Assembly: GCA_011525035.1 (NCBI GenBank)
Contig: WTIZ01000066.1
Location: 9,398-59,015 of the forward strand
DNA: 49,618 bases
Direction of reading: 5' to 3'
DNA from: Cryomorphaceae bacterium
Lineage (GTDB): Bacteria; Bacteroidota; Bacteroidia; Flavobacteriales; Schleiferiaceae
The notes beneath the pieces are model-generated. The model saw nothing but the letters and a program-made list of their open reading frames with translations, was not told where the DNA came from and searched no databases. Made by a program: the position numbers and the translations under genes. This document shows, piece after piece, positions 25,480 through 32,929 of the stretch (position 1 is the stretch's first letter; each line of letters opens with the position of its first letter).

Positions 25480-25906
25480 AATCCTCGTTTTATTGGGCGT
25501 AAGCCTATTCGTAGCTGCCTGCTCCTCTTCTAACAGCGAGCCGAAGAAAAAAGGGGGCTGGAAACCAGAAATGGACCAACCCAGTGAATTGGCATCCATT
25601 ATGCGAGTGCTTCATGACGAAGCCACGGAAAGAAAAGGAACCTTGGAGGCGGGAGAAATGGCAGTTGCAAATTCTCAACTCATCTTTAAGATGATCACCG
25701 CGAAGCCCACTGAGCCTCATATGGTCGGACCGGCTTTTGAACCTCATGCTCAAGCCTTTATAGCGAGCTACGGTCAATTAAACACTGCAGAAGACGTACA
25801 AGGACAGATCGAAGCGCACAACAATCTTGTAAAGAGTTGTGTTGCCTGTCATATGAACTTCTGCCAGGGACCTATTCCTCGCATCGAAAAACTGTACGTT
25901 CAATAA
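25469..25906 (+). CDS. Mono-heme c-type cytochrome lipoprotein
   Basis: A 145-residue lipoprotein (lipobox VAAC, Cys18) whose only heme motif, CVACH at residues 124-128, lies near the C-terminus after a mainly helical body. A C-terminal CxxCH on the last helix of a bundle is the layout of class II cytochromes (cytochrome c'), but the axial ligand cannot be told from the sequence; Met129 directly follows the motif. A third Cys is at 132. The start is GTG at 25469, within the end of the DUF4920 gene. The cytochrome c maturation operon is about 2 kb upstream. Its stop shares one base with the next ATG (TAATG). Confidence 0.82.
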   Translation: MKSKILVLLGVSLFVAACSSSNSEPKKKGGWKPEMDQPSELASIMRVLHDEATERKGTLEAGEMAVANSQLIFKMITAKPTEPHMVGPAFEPHAQAFIASYGQLNTAEDVQGQIEAHNNLVKSCVACHMNFCQGPIPRIEKLYVQ

Positions 25907-26553
25907 TGAAAGCTAGCCCAAGGAACTTTACTACCTCATCAGACGGCAGTTTAACCATTTGGGTTCCTGAACTAGATGAACACTACCACAGCATCCACGG
26001 TGCAATTACTGAAAGCCAGCATGTGTTCATTGATGCGGGTCTTATGGCCTTAGACAAGGAAGAGATCTCCATTCTTGAAGTAGGGCTTGGAACCGCATTG
26101 AATGCTCGACTTACCTTGGAGCAGAAAGGCAGTAGAAGTATTCGTTACTTCGCCTTGGAGAAATTTCCACTGAATGACGAGGAGATCAATGAAATTGAAG
26201 CACTCGGTCACGATACGGAAGCCAAACTACTCAAGGTTGGTGCAGGTAAACCAACCATGATTGAGACTGGATTTACATTTGAACTTAGCACAGAGGACTT
26301 GCGGAATTTCAAAACTGATGAGCCCTCATTTGACCTCATCTATTTTGATGCGTTTGCCCCTTCTGCACAGCCTGAGCTATGGTCAGAAGATGTATTTCAA
26401 GCCATGTACGATGCTTTATTGCCGGGAGGTGCTCTCGTTACCTATTGTGCCAAAGGCGTTGTAAAAAGAACCATGAAGTCTGTCGGGTTTGAGGTAGAGG
26501 CACTGCCTGGTCCTCCCCGCAAGAGAGAGATGACACGCGCATGGAAGAGATGA
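25906..26553 (+). CDS. mnmD: tRNA 5-methylaminomethyl-2-thiouridine methyltransferase (MnmD)
   Basis: A 215-residue SAM-dependent methyltransferase corresponding to the N-terminal half of bifunctional MnmC, found as stand-alone MnmD in many bacteria. It finishes the wobble-uridine modification mnm5U34. Family marks are HYHSIHGAITESQHVFIDAGL at about residues 25-45, the SAM loop ILEVGLGTALNA, and DLIYFDAFAPSAQPELW with the catalytic DAFAP, then PGGALVTYCAKG and GPPRKREMTRA at the C-terminus. I start at the ATG at 25906, inside the cytochrome stop; a longer frame upstream is antisense to nothing but falls in the cytochrome gene. The oxidase half (MnmC2) is absent here. Confidence 0.92.
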   Translation: MKASPRNFTTSSDGSLTIWVPELDEHYHSIHGAITESQHVFIDAGLMALDKEEISILEVGLGTALNARLTLEQKGSRSIRYFALEKFPLNDEEINEIEALGHDTEAKLLKVGAGKPTMIETGFTFELSTEDLRNFKTDEPSFDLIYFDAFAPSAQPELWSEDVFQAMYDALLPGGALVTYCAKGVVKRTMKSVGFEVEALPGPPRKREMTRAWKR

Positions 26554-26975
26554 TTAAATTCAATGCACGCTGTTATGTGCTCATACGTTCGAAACACAAC
26601 CGAATTCTGGTGATGCAAGAACGTTGGCAAGGTGTTGATCTGAACAAATTTCCCGGAGGAGGGCTAGAATTAGGTGAAGGGCTCCTTGAGTGCATCCACA
26701 GAGAAATCGCTGAAGAGTTTTCTTCGAGTGAAAAGTTAGCATATCGGCATTTTTTCACCCCTACCGAATGCTTCGCCTCACGATTTAAGCCGCAAGAGCA
26801 ACTGCTGTTGAATTACTTTACCAATAGCACTGAGGCAGATGAACAGCAATGGTCACTCATACCTAACGATCCTAACCTCTTAGGAATGCAATGGCTTGAA
26901 CTTAAAGCTGAAAATGCGCAGTGGTTTACGTTGCAAAGCGATAAAGACGCTTTCTTGAAACTACTAGAAGCCTAA
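26541..26975 (+). CDS. NUDIX hydrolase
   Basis: A 144-residue single-domain NUDIX pyrophosphohydrolase. The Nudix box begins at Gly40: GGGLELGEGLLECIH at 39-53 is followed by REIAEEF with the metal-binding Glu residues at 54-60. The final Gly-hydrophobic pair of the consensus is Ser-Ser, a mild deviation. The N-terminal KFNARCYVLIRSKHNRILVMQE is the usual first strand pair. The substrate cannot be deduced. It overlaps mnmD by 13 bases and its 3' end overlaps the convergent unknown gene by 12. Confidence 0.88.
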   Translation: MEEMIKFNARCYVLIRSKHNRILVMQERWQGVDLNKFPGGGLELGEGLLECIHREIAEEFSSSEKLAYRHFFTPTECFASRFKPQEQLLLNYFTNSTEADEQQWSLIPNDPNLLGMQWLELKAENAQWFTLQSDKDAFLKLLEA

Positions 26976-27533
26976 TCGGCGAGATACAACCTCATTCACT
27001 CGGTGGTATAATAATTCAGGCTTCTTAGTGCGCCAATCGAAGAAGTCCAGATCTCCTCCTAAAACAAAATATTGATCGACACCGTAGTTACTGAGTTCAG
27101 TGAGTACATGTTCTCTTAGATTTAGTAAGGCCATCCATCCGTCGGGCACTTCTTCCAACCACTCTTCGTAGTAATCGGTTATATCTGCATGAAAATTCAG
27201 GATGTTTTCTCCAATCAAAATGTATTTGTCAATACCTAGCGGAAGCATTTCGTCTACCAAATCGCGTTTAATTCGCATGATGTCGTTGTGCACCGCGTCG
27301 TTCCATTCGCCCAGAAATTCGATCACACAGTAACCAATGGCGTAATCGACAAAAAGCACTTTTAGAAATAGAGTTTCGCACCCAATGGAGTCCCATTGAG
27401 GATGAATGACATGGTCGTAGATCTTATCCGTGAAGTACACCTCGCTATTGAAATAACCGTGGAAGGGACTTTGTGGATCTTCGCTAGCCACATAGAGGTG
27501 TCTCCAGTTGAAATAAGGCTCGATGGTATGCAT
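26964..27533 (-). CDS. Conserved protein of unknown function (189 aa)
   Basis: A cytoplasmic protein of about 189 residues, rich in aromatic residues (Tyr, Phe, Trp) and acidic. No signal peptide or membrane helix is visible. It has the segments MHTIEPYFNWRHLYVASEDP at the N-terminus, QWDSIGCETLFLKVLFVDY centrally and YFVLGGDLDFFDWRTKKPEL near the C-terminus. I do not recognise a named family, although the opening HTIEPYFNWR with SPFHG nearby looks conserved from Bacteroidetes genomes I remember. I chose the ATG at 27533 over a TTG at 27563. It is divergent from the TIGR01777 gene. Confidence 0.75.
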   Translation of the reverse strand: MHTIEPYFNWRHLYVASEDPQSPFHGYFNSEVYFTDKIYDHVIHPQWDSIGCETLFLKVLFVDYAIGYCVIEFLGEWNDAVHNDIMRIKRDLVDEMLPLGIDKYILIGENILNFHADITDYYEEWLEEVPDGWMALLNLREHVLTELSNYGVDQYFVLGGDLDFFDWRTKKPELLYHRVNEVVSRRLGF

Positions 27534-27605
27534 TGAAAAAAGAATTGGCTCCAAGTTTAACAAAAACGACTCCGCTTTGTTAGCTTCCTAACATAAATAA
27601 TCGTC

Positions 27606-28508
27606 ATGTCCATATTCACCATCACAGGCGCCACCGGTTCCGTGGGAAAAGCCATTGTCAAACAGCTTTTGCACGAGGGGCATAGTGTGCGCATTCTCAG
27701 CACAAGAAAAGGATACCAATGGAATGCAGTTGAAGTCTACTATTGGAACCCAGAACAAGGCAGTATCGACGACCAAGCGTTGGAAGGTGCTGACTTTCTC
27801 TTGCATTTAGCCGGAGCTACAGTAAGTAAACGTTGGACGGCGTCTTACAAGCGGGTAATCAATGACAGCCGTATCTACACTTCACAAGTCCTGCATGACG
27901 CCCTAAAGCGTGTAAAGAATGGACCTTCGTGCTGTGTAAGTGCTAGCGCAATAGGTTATTACGGTTCTTCCTTCGATCAAAAATTTAACGAAGAGCACCC
28001 ACCTGCCGATGATTTCTTGGCATCGGTAACTGAAAATTGGGAACGGTATACTAAGCAGCTAGAATCGCCTACCTGCAGGAGCATTCAACTGCGTATTGGC
28101 ATTGTTCTAGATCGTGGTGCTGGTGTACTGGGACGCTTGGTGCCGCTTGCCAAAGCAGGCATAGCCTCACCCCTAGGAAAAGGCAATCAATGGACGAGCT
28201 GGATACATGTCGAGGACCTCGCTAGAATGTTTATTTACGCGGCAACGCATTCTATTGATAGCGGCGCATACAATGCTGTTAGCTCCTCACCGCTTACGAA
28301 TAAAGAATTCACTCGGGCCATATGCCGCGTATTGTGGAGGCCTATGGTTTTTCCTCCAGTTCCAGAGATGCTCTTAAAGCTGGTTCTTGGAGAAATGTCC
28401 ACACTAGCCTTGATGAGTCAGAGGGTCAGCAACAGCAAAATTATATCTGCGGGCTTCCGCTTCAAGCATGTGAACATCCATGCAGCACTAAAAGACCTAT
28501 TGAAATAA
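27606..28508 (+). CDS. TIGR01777 family NAD(P)-binding oxidoreductase
   Basis: A 300-residue extended short-chain dehydrogenase of the SulA/YfcH (TIGR01777) group. The N-terminal ITGATGSVGKAIVKQLLHEG binds NAD(P). LLHLAGATVSKRWTASYKR, VSASAIGYYGSS (with the active-site Tyr) and WTSWIHVEDLARMFIYA are the family's hallmarks, and a C-terminal DUF1731 region starts at about residue 245 with the conserved PVPEMLLKLVLGEMS. The physiological substrate of this group is unknown. It is a single gene ending at a strong terminator. Confidence 0.93.
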   Translation: MSIFTITGATGSVGKAIVKQLLHEGHSVRILSTRKGYQWNAVEVYYWNPEQGSIDDQALEGADFLLHLAGATVSKRWTASYKRVINDSRIYTSQVLHDALKRVKNGPSCCVSASAIGYYGSSFDQKFNEEHPPADDFLASVTENWERYTKQLESPTCRSIQLRIGIVLDRGAGVLGRLVPLAKAGIASPLGKGNQWTSWIHVEDLARMFIYAATHSIDSGAYNAVSSSPLTNKEFTRAICRVLWRPMVFPPVPEMLLKLVLGEMSTLALMSQRVSNSKIISAGFRFKHVNIHAALKDLLK

Positions 28509-28534
28509 AAAAGCCCCGCGGATGCGGGGCTTTT
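28509..28534. terminator. Bidirectional intrinsic terminator
   Basis: AAAAGCCCCGC (28509-28519) pairs perfectly with GCGGGGCTTTT (28524-28534) around a GGAT loop. The A/T ends give a U tract in both directions. It lies between the convergent oxidoreductase and yceI-like genes. Confidence 0.9.
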
Positions 28535-28553
28535 AGTTTAGCTTGGTTGCTGA

Positions 28554-29213
28554 TTATGCATTCGCAGTAACCACAAAGTTGAGTTCGATAGTGTGATCAA
28601 TCAAATCCTCTTTCAAAGATTCAGCGATTGAAGCATCTTCTCTGTCGTGGAATTTCACGCCCCATTTTGTACGGTCGATACCGAAAGTTGGCGCAGTAAA
28701 GTTGACACCTGTCTCAGTCACTTCGATGTTCGCTGGGAACTCGATGCTGTTTGTAACACCACGCATGGTCAAGTTACCTACTACAACACTGTTAGTAGCC
28801 TCACCTGCTTCAGCTCTTACTTCAACAATTTCAAATTGTGCCGTTGGAAAGCTCTCTACAAAGAAGAAATCCTCTGACTTCAAGTGACCAACTAGGTAAC
28901 CACTCTTGCCTTCGTCTTCAATATCTGTATTTACGATTGCGTTCATATCAATAGTAACGCTTCCGCCTACCACTTGACCGTCTTTTACAGCAAAAGAACC
29001 GTCTTGGATGTTGATCAGACCAACGTGTTCGCTGTTAACGAATGATTTGAAACCTCTCCATTTGATAGCAGAACCTTCAGCTACTGCGTAAGATGTTGCT
29101 TCAGCTACTTCAATTACCTCTTGAGCTTCTCCAGTAGTTACTTCTTCAGCTTTCTCTCCTGCACAGCTTACAGCCAATACAGAAGCCGCCATGAACATTG
29201 CGATTTTTTTCAT
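28554..29213 (-). CDS. YceI-family lipoprotein
   Basis: A 219-residue protein with a lipoprotein signal peptide (MKKIAMFMAASVLAVSC, acylated Cys17) followed by an acidic linker and a YceI domain from about residue 40. The lipocalin-like barrel features are SAIKWRGFKSFVNSEHVGLI, the FFVESFPTAQFEIVEV strand, NLTMRGVTNSIEFPANIEV and FGIDRTKWGVKF. YceI proteins bind polyisoprenoids such as ubiquinone precursors; the ligand here is unknown. A single-gene transcript with its own promoter and a shared terminator. Confidence 0.94.
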   Translation of the reverse strand: MKKIAMFMAASVLAVSCAGEKAEEVTTGEAQEVIEVAEATSYAVAEGSAIKWRGFKSFVNSEHVGLINIQDGSFAVKDGQVVGGSVTIDMNAIVNTDIEDEGKSGYLVGHLKSEDFFFVESFPTAQFEIVEVRAEAGEATNSVVVGNLTMRGVTNSIEFPANIEVTETGVNFTAPTFGIDRTKWGVKFHDREDASIAESLKEDLIDHTIELNFVVTANA

Positions 29214-29245
29214 TTTTTCTCTTTTGTATGGTTAGAAATTCAGTG

Positions 29246-29273
29246 TAAAAATACACGATTAATGTTATAACAA
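29246..29273 (-). promoter_or_regulatory. Promoter for the yceI-like gene
   Basis: TTG (29273-29271) and TATTTTTA (29253-29246, 7 of 8 matches to TAnnTTTG) are 17 bases apart on the minus strand. The start near 29240 would leave a leader of about 27 bases before the ATG. Confidence 0.5.
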
Positions 29274-29296
29274 CTATCTACTCAAAAAAAAGTTCA

Positions 29297-30466
29297 CTAC
29301 GCGTACATTTTTTTTCTTAGACGAAATGCCAATACACTGACAACCAATGTTATACTTCCCGCTAAGACATAAGGATATGTAAAGTGCATCCCGTAAACTG
29401 CACCTCCAACTGCCGGACCCACCACCCTAGCAAGAGACCCTACACTTTGATTGGTTCCTAAAATTTTACCCTGGGCATCTTTAGGCGCATAGGTGGTCAG
29501 CAAACTGCTTACTGTAGGGGTTAGTAGTGCATTTCCAAAAGATAATAAGGTCATGCAGAGGAGTTCCAAATAGAATTGGTCCGTAGGAACAAAGGGCATG
29601 AAAAACAAGCCGACAGCCACCAATAAAGTTCCAAACAAGAGTAGATTTCGTTCGCCAAACCAACTGTTAAAGTAACCGATGAGACCGCCTTGAATAACTA
29701 CCGCTAAGAAGCCTATGTAGGCAAAAGTGTAACCGATATGCATCTCACTCAACCCGAAATGCTCGGCCCACAACAGCGTAGAAGTGATCTGCATCATGCT
29801 AAAGCCAAGGATATAAACGAAGTTGATTGTGAACAAGGCATTCACCTCAGGCACCTTTCTAAAGGCGAAAATATCCTTGAAGGGATTCGGAAATAGATTC
29901 ACACTGTCGGCCGGCTCTTTCAACGTTTCTGCCAAGAAGAAATAAGCGAGAAGGAGGTTGATTCCACTCAATCCTGCCGCGAAATACCCTACTCCAGATA
30001 CTCCGTAGTATTCATTGACGATACCGCCTATACTTGGACCAAAAATGAATCCTAAACCGAAGGCTGCCCCAATAATACCGAAGGCCTTCGTGCGTTGCTC
30101 TTTAGGTACGATATCACTAATGTAGGCCTGAGCCACACTGAGATTGGCCGCTCCAAACCCTTTCAACAGACGGGTGGCAAACAAGAGCCACAAGACCGTT
30201 GCATTAGCAAATAGTAGGTACGCAACCACCATGATACTGATGCTTGCTAACATAATAGGACGACGTCCGTACCTATCACTCAATCCACCCCAGAAACTTG
30301 CAAAAATGAATTGCATGATGCTGAAGCTCGTACCCAATAGTCCAACCATCGCATCGGTAGCCCCTAATTCCTTGGCATAAATTGGAAGGATGGGAATGAT
30401 AAGACCAAAGCCCATCAAATCCATGAAAATGGTAAAGAAGAGAACAACTAAAGCCTTATTCCTCAT
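29297..30466 (-). CDS. MFS transporter, drug/tetracycline-efflux type
   Basis: A 389-residue, twelve-helix major facilitator of the TCR/TetA-like drug:H+ antiporter group. Motif A appears as GGLSDRYGRRPIMLAS after helix two, and motif C-like glycines follow in FGIIGAAFGLGFIFGPSIGG. No resistance phenotype can be inferred; the closest described function is multidrug or tetracycline efflux, but housekeeping members are common in Bacteroidetes. The ATG overlaps the rnz stop by 11 bases, so the gene is the last of the minus-strand run from 35818. Confidence 0.9.
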   Translation of the reverse strand: MRNKALVVLFFTIFMDLMGFGLIIPILPIYAKELGATDAMVGLLGTSFSIMQFIFASFWGGLSDRYGRRPIMLASISIMVVAYLLFANATVLWLLFATRLLKGFGAANLSVAQAYISDIVPKEQRTKAFGIIGAAFGLGFIFGPSIGGIVNEYYGVSGVGYFAAGLSGINLLLAYFFLAETLKEPADSVNLFPNPFKDIFAFRKVPEVNALFTINFVYILGFSMMQITSTLLWAEHFGLSEMHIGYTFAYIGFLAVVIQGGLIGYFNSWFGERNLLLFGTLLVAVGLFFMPFVPTDQFYLELLCMTLLSFGNALLTPTVSSLLTTYAPKDAQGKILGTNQSVGSLARVVGPAVGGAVYGMHFTYPYVLAGSITLVVSVLAFRLRKKMYA

Positions 30467-31418
30467 GCTTAGGAGTTCTTAAGTTCTTGACTTGTATTCC
30501 TTTGTCGCTGACCTTGTACGCGTGCAGCTCCCTTGCGCGGACAGTAGACTTAAAAACCTCTTGCGCTTCGTTTTCAAACTGATCGAAATCCTTGTAACGT
30601 GCACTGTAGTGCCCTATGAGTAAGTGTTCCACACCGGCCTCACTGGCTACCTTAGCCGCTTCCTTTGCTGTGCTGTGCATGGTTTGGCGCGCACGCTCGG
30701 CCTTATCTTCACAAAAAGTACTCTCATGGTACAACAAGGTTGCTCCCGCCACATAACTTGAAGTCTCAGGAACATACATCGTATCCGAGGCAAAGGCATA
30801 ACTCAGTGGCTTAGGTGGATCGAATGTAATCTCTTCGTTTGAAATCACAGTCCCGTCTTCCGCGGTCCAATCCCTACCGTCTTTTATCCAGTGATAATCA
30901 CAAACAGGGATGCCCAATTCGTCAGCACGTTCTTTATTAAGACCGCGCTGTAGCGGTTTCTCTTCGAATTTAAATCCGGTCGTTGCTATTCTATGCTTAA
31001 GCGGGAAGCTCGATACAGTGTAGGCCTCTGTTTCTAAGATCACCTGGGGCACCTTGTGTTGGGTAACCACAAATGAAATAGGATAAGATGTAAACGTTCC
31101 CGCCGCTCTAAACTGTGTCAGTACAATCTCCTTTAGTTTAGGAGGTCCATAGATGGTCAATGGTGTCGTGCGCCCCAATAAATGAAAGCTGCTCAACAAG
31201 CCGACCAACCCAAAGAAGTGATCACCGTGAAGGTGGGAAATGAATATGTTATTGATGCGAGAGAATTTGGTCTTAGATCGACGCAACTGCTTCTGGGCAC
31301 CTTCCCCACAATCTATCAAGAAATAGTGCTCCCGCATTTTCAAAAGCTGGGAGGTCGTGTAACTGTTGGAGGTCGGTGTAGCGCTGGCCGCACCTAAAAC
31401 TACCAACTCAAAACTCAT
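30456..31418 (-). CDS. rnz: Ribonuclease Z
   Basis: A 320-residue tRNA 3'-processing endonuclease of the metallo-beta-lactamase fold. The zinc motif FISHLHGDHFFGLVGLL is at about 59-75 with HxHxDH intact. The flexible exosite arm is visible after about residue 150 (GFKFEEKPLQRGLNKERADE), and the later ligands are in YAFASDT and the HSTAKEAAKVASEAGVEHLLIGHYSARY segment. Length is normal for the short (RNase ZS) form. Its ATG shares one base with the pyrB stop (TAATG), and it overlaps the MFS gene by 11 bases. Confidence 0.95.
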   Translation of the reverse strand: MSFELVVLGAASATPTSNSYTTSQLLKMREHYFLIDCGEGAQKQLRRSKTKFSRINNIFISHLHGDHFFGLVGLLSSFHLLGRTTPLTIYGPPKLKEIVLTQFRAAGTFTSYPISFVVTQHKVPQVILETEAYTVSSFPLKHRIATTGFKFEEKPLQRGLNKERADELGIPVCDYHWIKDGRDWTAEDGTVISNEEITFDPPKPLSYAFASDTMYVPETSSYVAGATLLYHESTFCEDKAERARQTMHSTAKEAAKVASEAGVEHLLIGHYSARYKDFDQFENEAQEVFKSTVRARELHAYKVSDKGIQVKNLRTPKHEE

Positions 31419-32356
31419 TAAGAATTACCCAGTTTACGCTTCTCAGCAAGGAGGTACAGCACGGCCATACGCACGGCAACACCGTTCTCCACTTGATCGA
31501 GAATAATAGCATGTTCGCTATCTGCCACCTCGGATGTAATCTCTACGCCTCGGTTGATTGGACCCGGGTGCATGACAACGATTGGCTTTTCAAGGGCGTC
31601 TAGGTGTTCCATGGTCAGTCCGTACTGAGCGCGGTACTCGGCGATGGATGGGAAGTATTTAATGTCTTGACGTTCGTGCTGTACGCGCAGCATGTTTGCA
31701 ACATCACACCACTCGATGGCTGTCTGCAAGTTGTGCTCCACGCGAACGCCCAAGGTGTGCATGTACTTTGGAACCAAGGTTGTTGGCCCACAAACCATGA
31801 CCTCAGCGCCCATTTTCTTAAGGAGAAGAACGTTTGATAGTGCAACGCGGCTGTGTACGATGTCTCCGACGATCGCAACTTTAGCGCCTTCCAAACTTCC
31901 TAAGCGCTCTCTGATGGAAAATGCATCAAGTAAAGCTTGAGTAGGATGCTCGTGTGCTCCATCTCCAGCATTTACAATAGAAGCATCTACATGTTGAGAG
32001 AGGAATTCTCCAGCACCTGGATTAGGATGACGCATGACCACCATGTCCACTTTCATGGAAAGGATATTGTTGACCGTATCCACCAAGGTTTCTCCTTTCT
32101 TAACTGAAGAAGATGCTGCAGAGAAGTTTACGACATCCGCACTTAAGCGCTTTTCTGCCAATTCAAAAGACAACCTCGTTCTTGTACTGTTTTCGAAGAA
32201 GAGGTTGGCAATGGTAATGTCTCTGAGCGTTGGAACTTTTTTGATGGGTCTGTTAAGGACCTCTTTGAATTCTTTGGCAGTGTCTAGAATGAGCTGGATA
32301 TCCTCTGCCGTGAGGTGTTTGATACCCAACAAGTGATTCACTGATAATTCGCTCAT
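31418..32356 (-). CDS. pyrB: Aspartate carbamoyltransferase catalytic chain
   Basis: A 312-residue catalytic chain forming N-carbamoyl-aspartate, the first committed step of pyrimidine synthesis. The carbamoyl-phosphate site FFENSTRTRLSFELAEKR begins at residue 53, the SSSVKKGETLVDT loop carries the mobile Lys, and HPTQALLDAF starts at 137. MHPGPINRGVEI lies near the C-terminus. The ATG at 32356 overlaps the pyrR stop by four bases (ATGA); an in-frame upstream start would lie within pyrR and is rejected. The regulatory chain PyrI is not adjacent, so this is probably an unregulated or trimeric enzyme, with control at the level of pyrR. Confidence 0.96.
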   Translation of the reverse strand: MSELSVNHLLGIKHLTAEDIQLILDTAKEFKEVLNRPIKKVPTLRDITIANLFFENSTRTRLSFELAEKRLSADVVNFSAASSSVKKGETLVDTVNNILSMKVDMVVMRHPNPGAGEFLSQHVDASIVNAGDGAHEHPTQALLDAFSIRERLGSLEGAKVAIVGDIVHSRVALSNVLLLKKMGAEVMVCGPTTLVPKYMHTLGVRVEHNLQTAIEWCDVANMLRVQHERQDIKYFPSIAEYRAQYGLTMEHLDALEKPIVVMHPGPINRGVEITSEVADSEHAIILDQVENGVAVRMAVLYLLAEKRKLGNS

Positions 32357-32898
32357 GAAGCTGGTTCCGTTAATAATACTGCATCGCGGCCATCTACCTC
32401 TTCCCACAGCACCTCAACGCGTTGTGAGGCTATGGAATCTACTTGTCTGCCTTTATAATCAGGCTGTATAGGCAGGTCGCGTGAAAATCTACGATCAATC
32501 AAAGTGAGCAACTCCATTTTAGACGGACGTCCGTAACTGAGGATGGCGTCCATTGCGGCGCGCACACTTCTACCCGTATACAGTACGTCATCAATAAAGA
32601 CTACTTTCTGATCCTCAACGAGGTGTTCAATTTTAGTCTTGTTCGGTTGTAAATGGCCCGGTCTTCTTCTAAAGTCGTCTCTGTAAAAGGTGATATCTAA
32701 GAGACCTGTACGGATACTACCCGCACCGTATTCTTCTTCTAACAACTTCACCAGTCTACTAAGTACTTGTCCCCCACGAGGTTGAAGGCCAATCAAAATG
32801 GAATTTGAAAAATCACCGTGATTCTCGATGAGCTTACAACACAGCCTGTTCAAAGCGATGTTCAACTCTCTGGAGTCTATGATTTCTCTTTTGCTCAT
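32353..32898 (-). CDS. pyrR: Bifunctional pyr operon regulator / uracil phosphoribosyltransferase PyrR
   Basis: A 181-residue PyrR: a phosphoribosyltransferase fold with uracil phosphoribosyltransferase activity that, in Gram-positive bacteria, binds pyr mRNA to control attenuation. The PRPP loop VVFIDDVLYTGRSVRAAM is at 99-116, and the flexible hood region with SIRTGLLDITFYRDDF precedes it. The arginines and threonine used by PyrR to bind RNA appear present, but RNA binding cannot be shown from sequence alone. Only 16 bases separate it from mpl, too few for a classic attenuator leader. A -7 element lies just before the ATG. Confidence 0.93.
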   Translation of the reverse strand: MSKREIIDSRELNIALNRLCCKLIENHGDFSNSILIGLQPRGGQVLSRLVKLLEEEYGAGSIRTGLLDITFYRDDFRRRPGHLQPNKTKIEHLVEDQKVVFIDDVLYTGRSVRAAMDAILSYGRPSKMELLTLIDRRFSRDLPIQPDYKGRQVDSIASQRVEVLWEEVDGRDAVLLTEPAS

Positions 32899-32902
32899 GC
32901 TG

Positions 32903-32929
32903 CAAATTTATGCATTAATATGAAGCAAA
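32903..32929 (-). promoter_or_regulatory. Possible promoter for pyrR-pyrB-rnz-MFS
   Basis: TAAATTTG (32910-32903) exactly matches TAnnTTTG, with TTTG (32929-32926) 15 bases upstream inside the end of mpl. A start five bases downstream of the box would be the first base of the pyrR ATG, giving a leaderless message. Confidence 0.4.
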
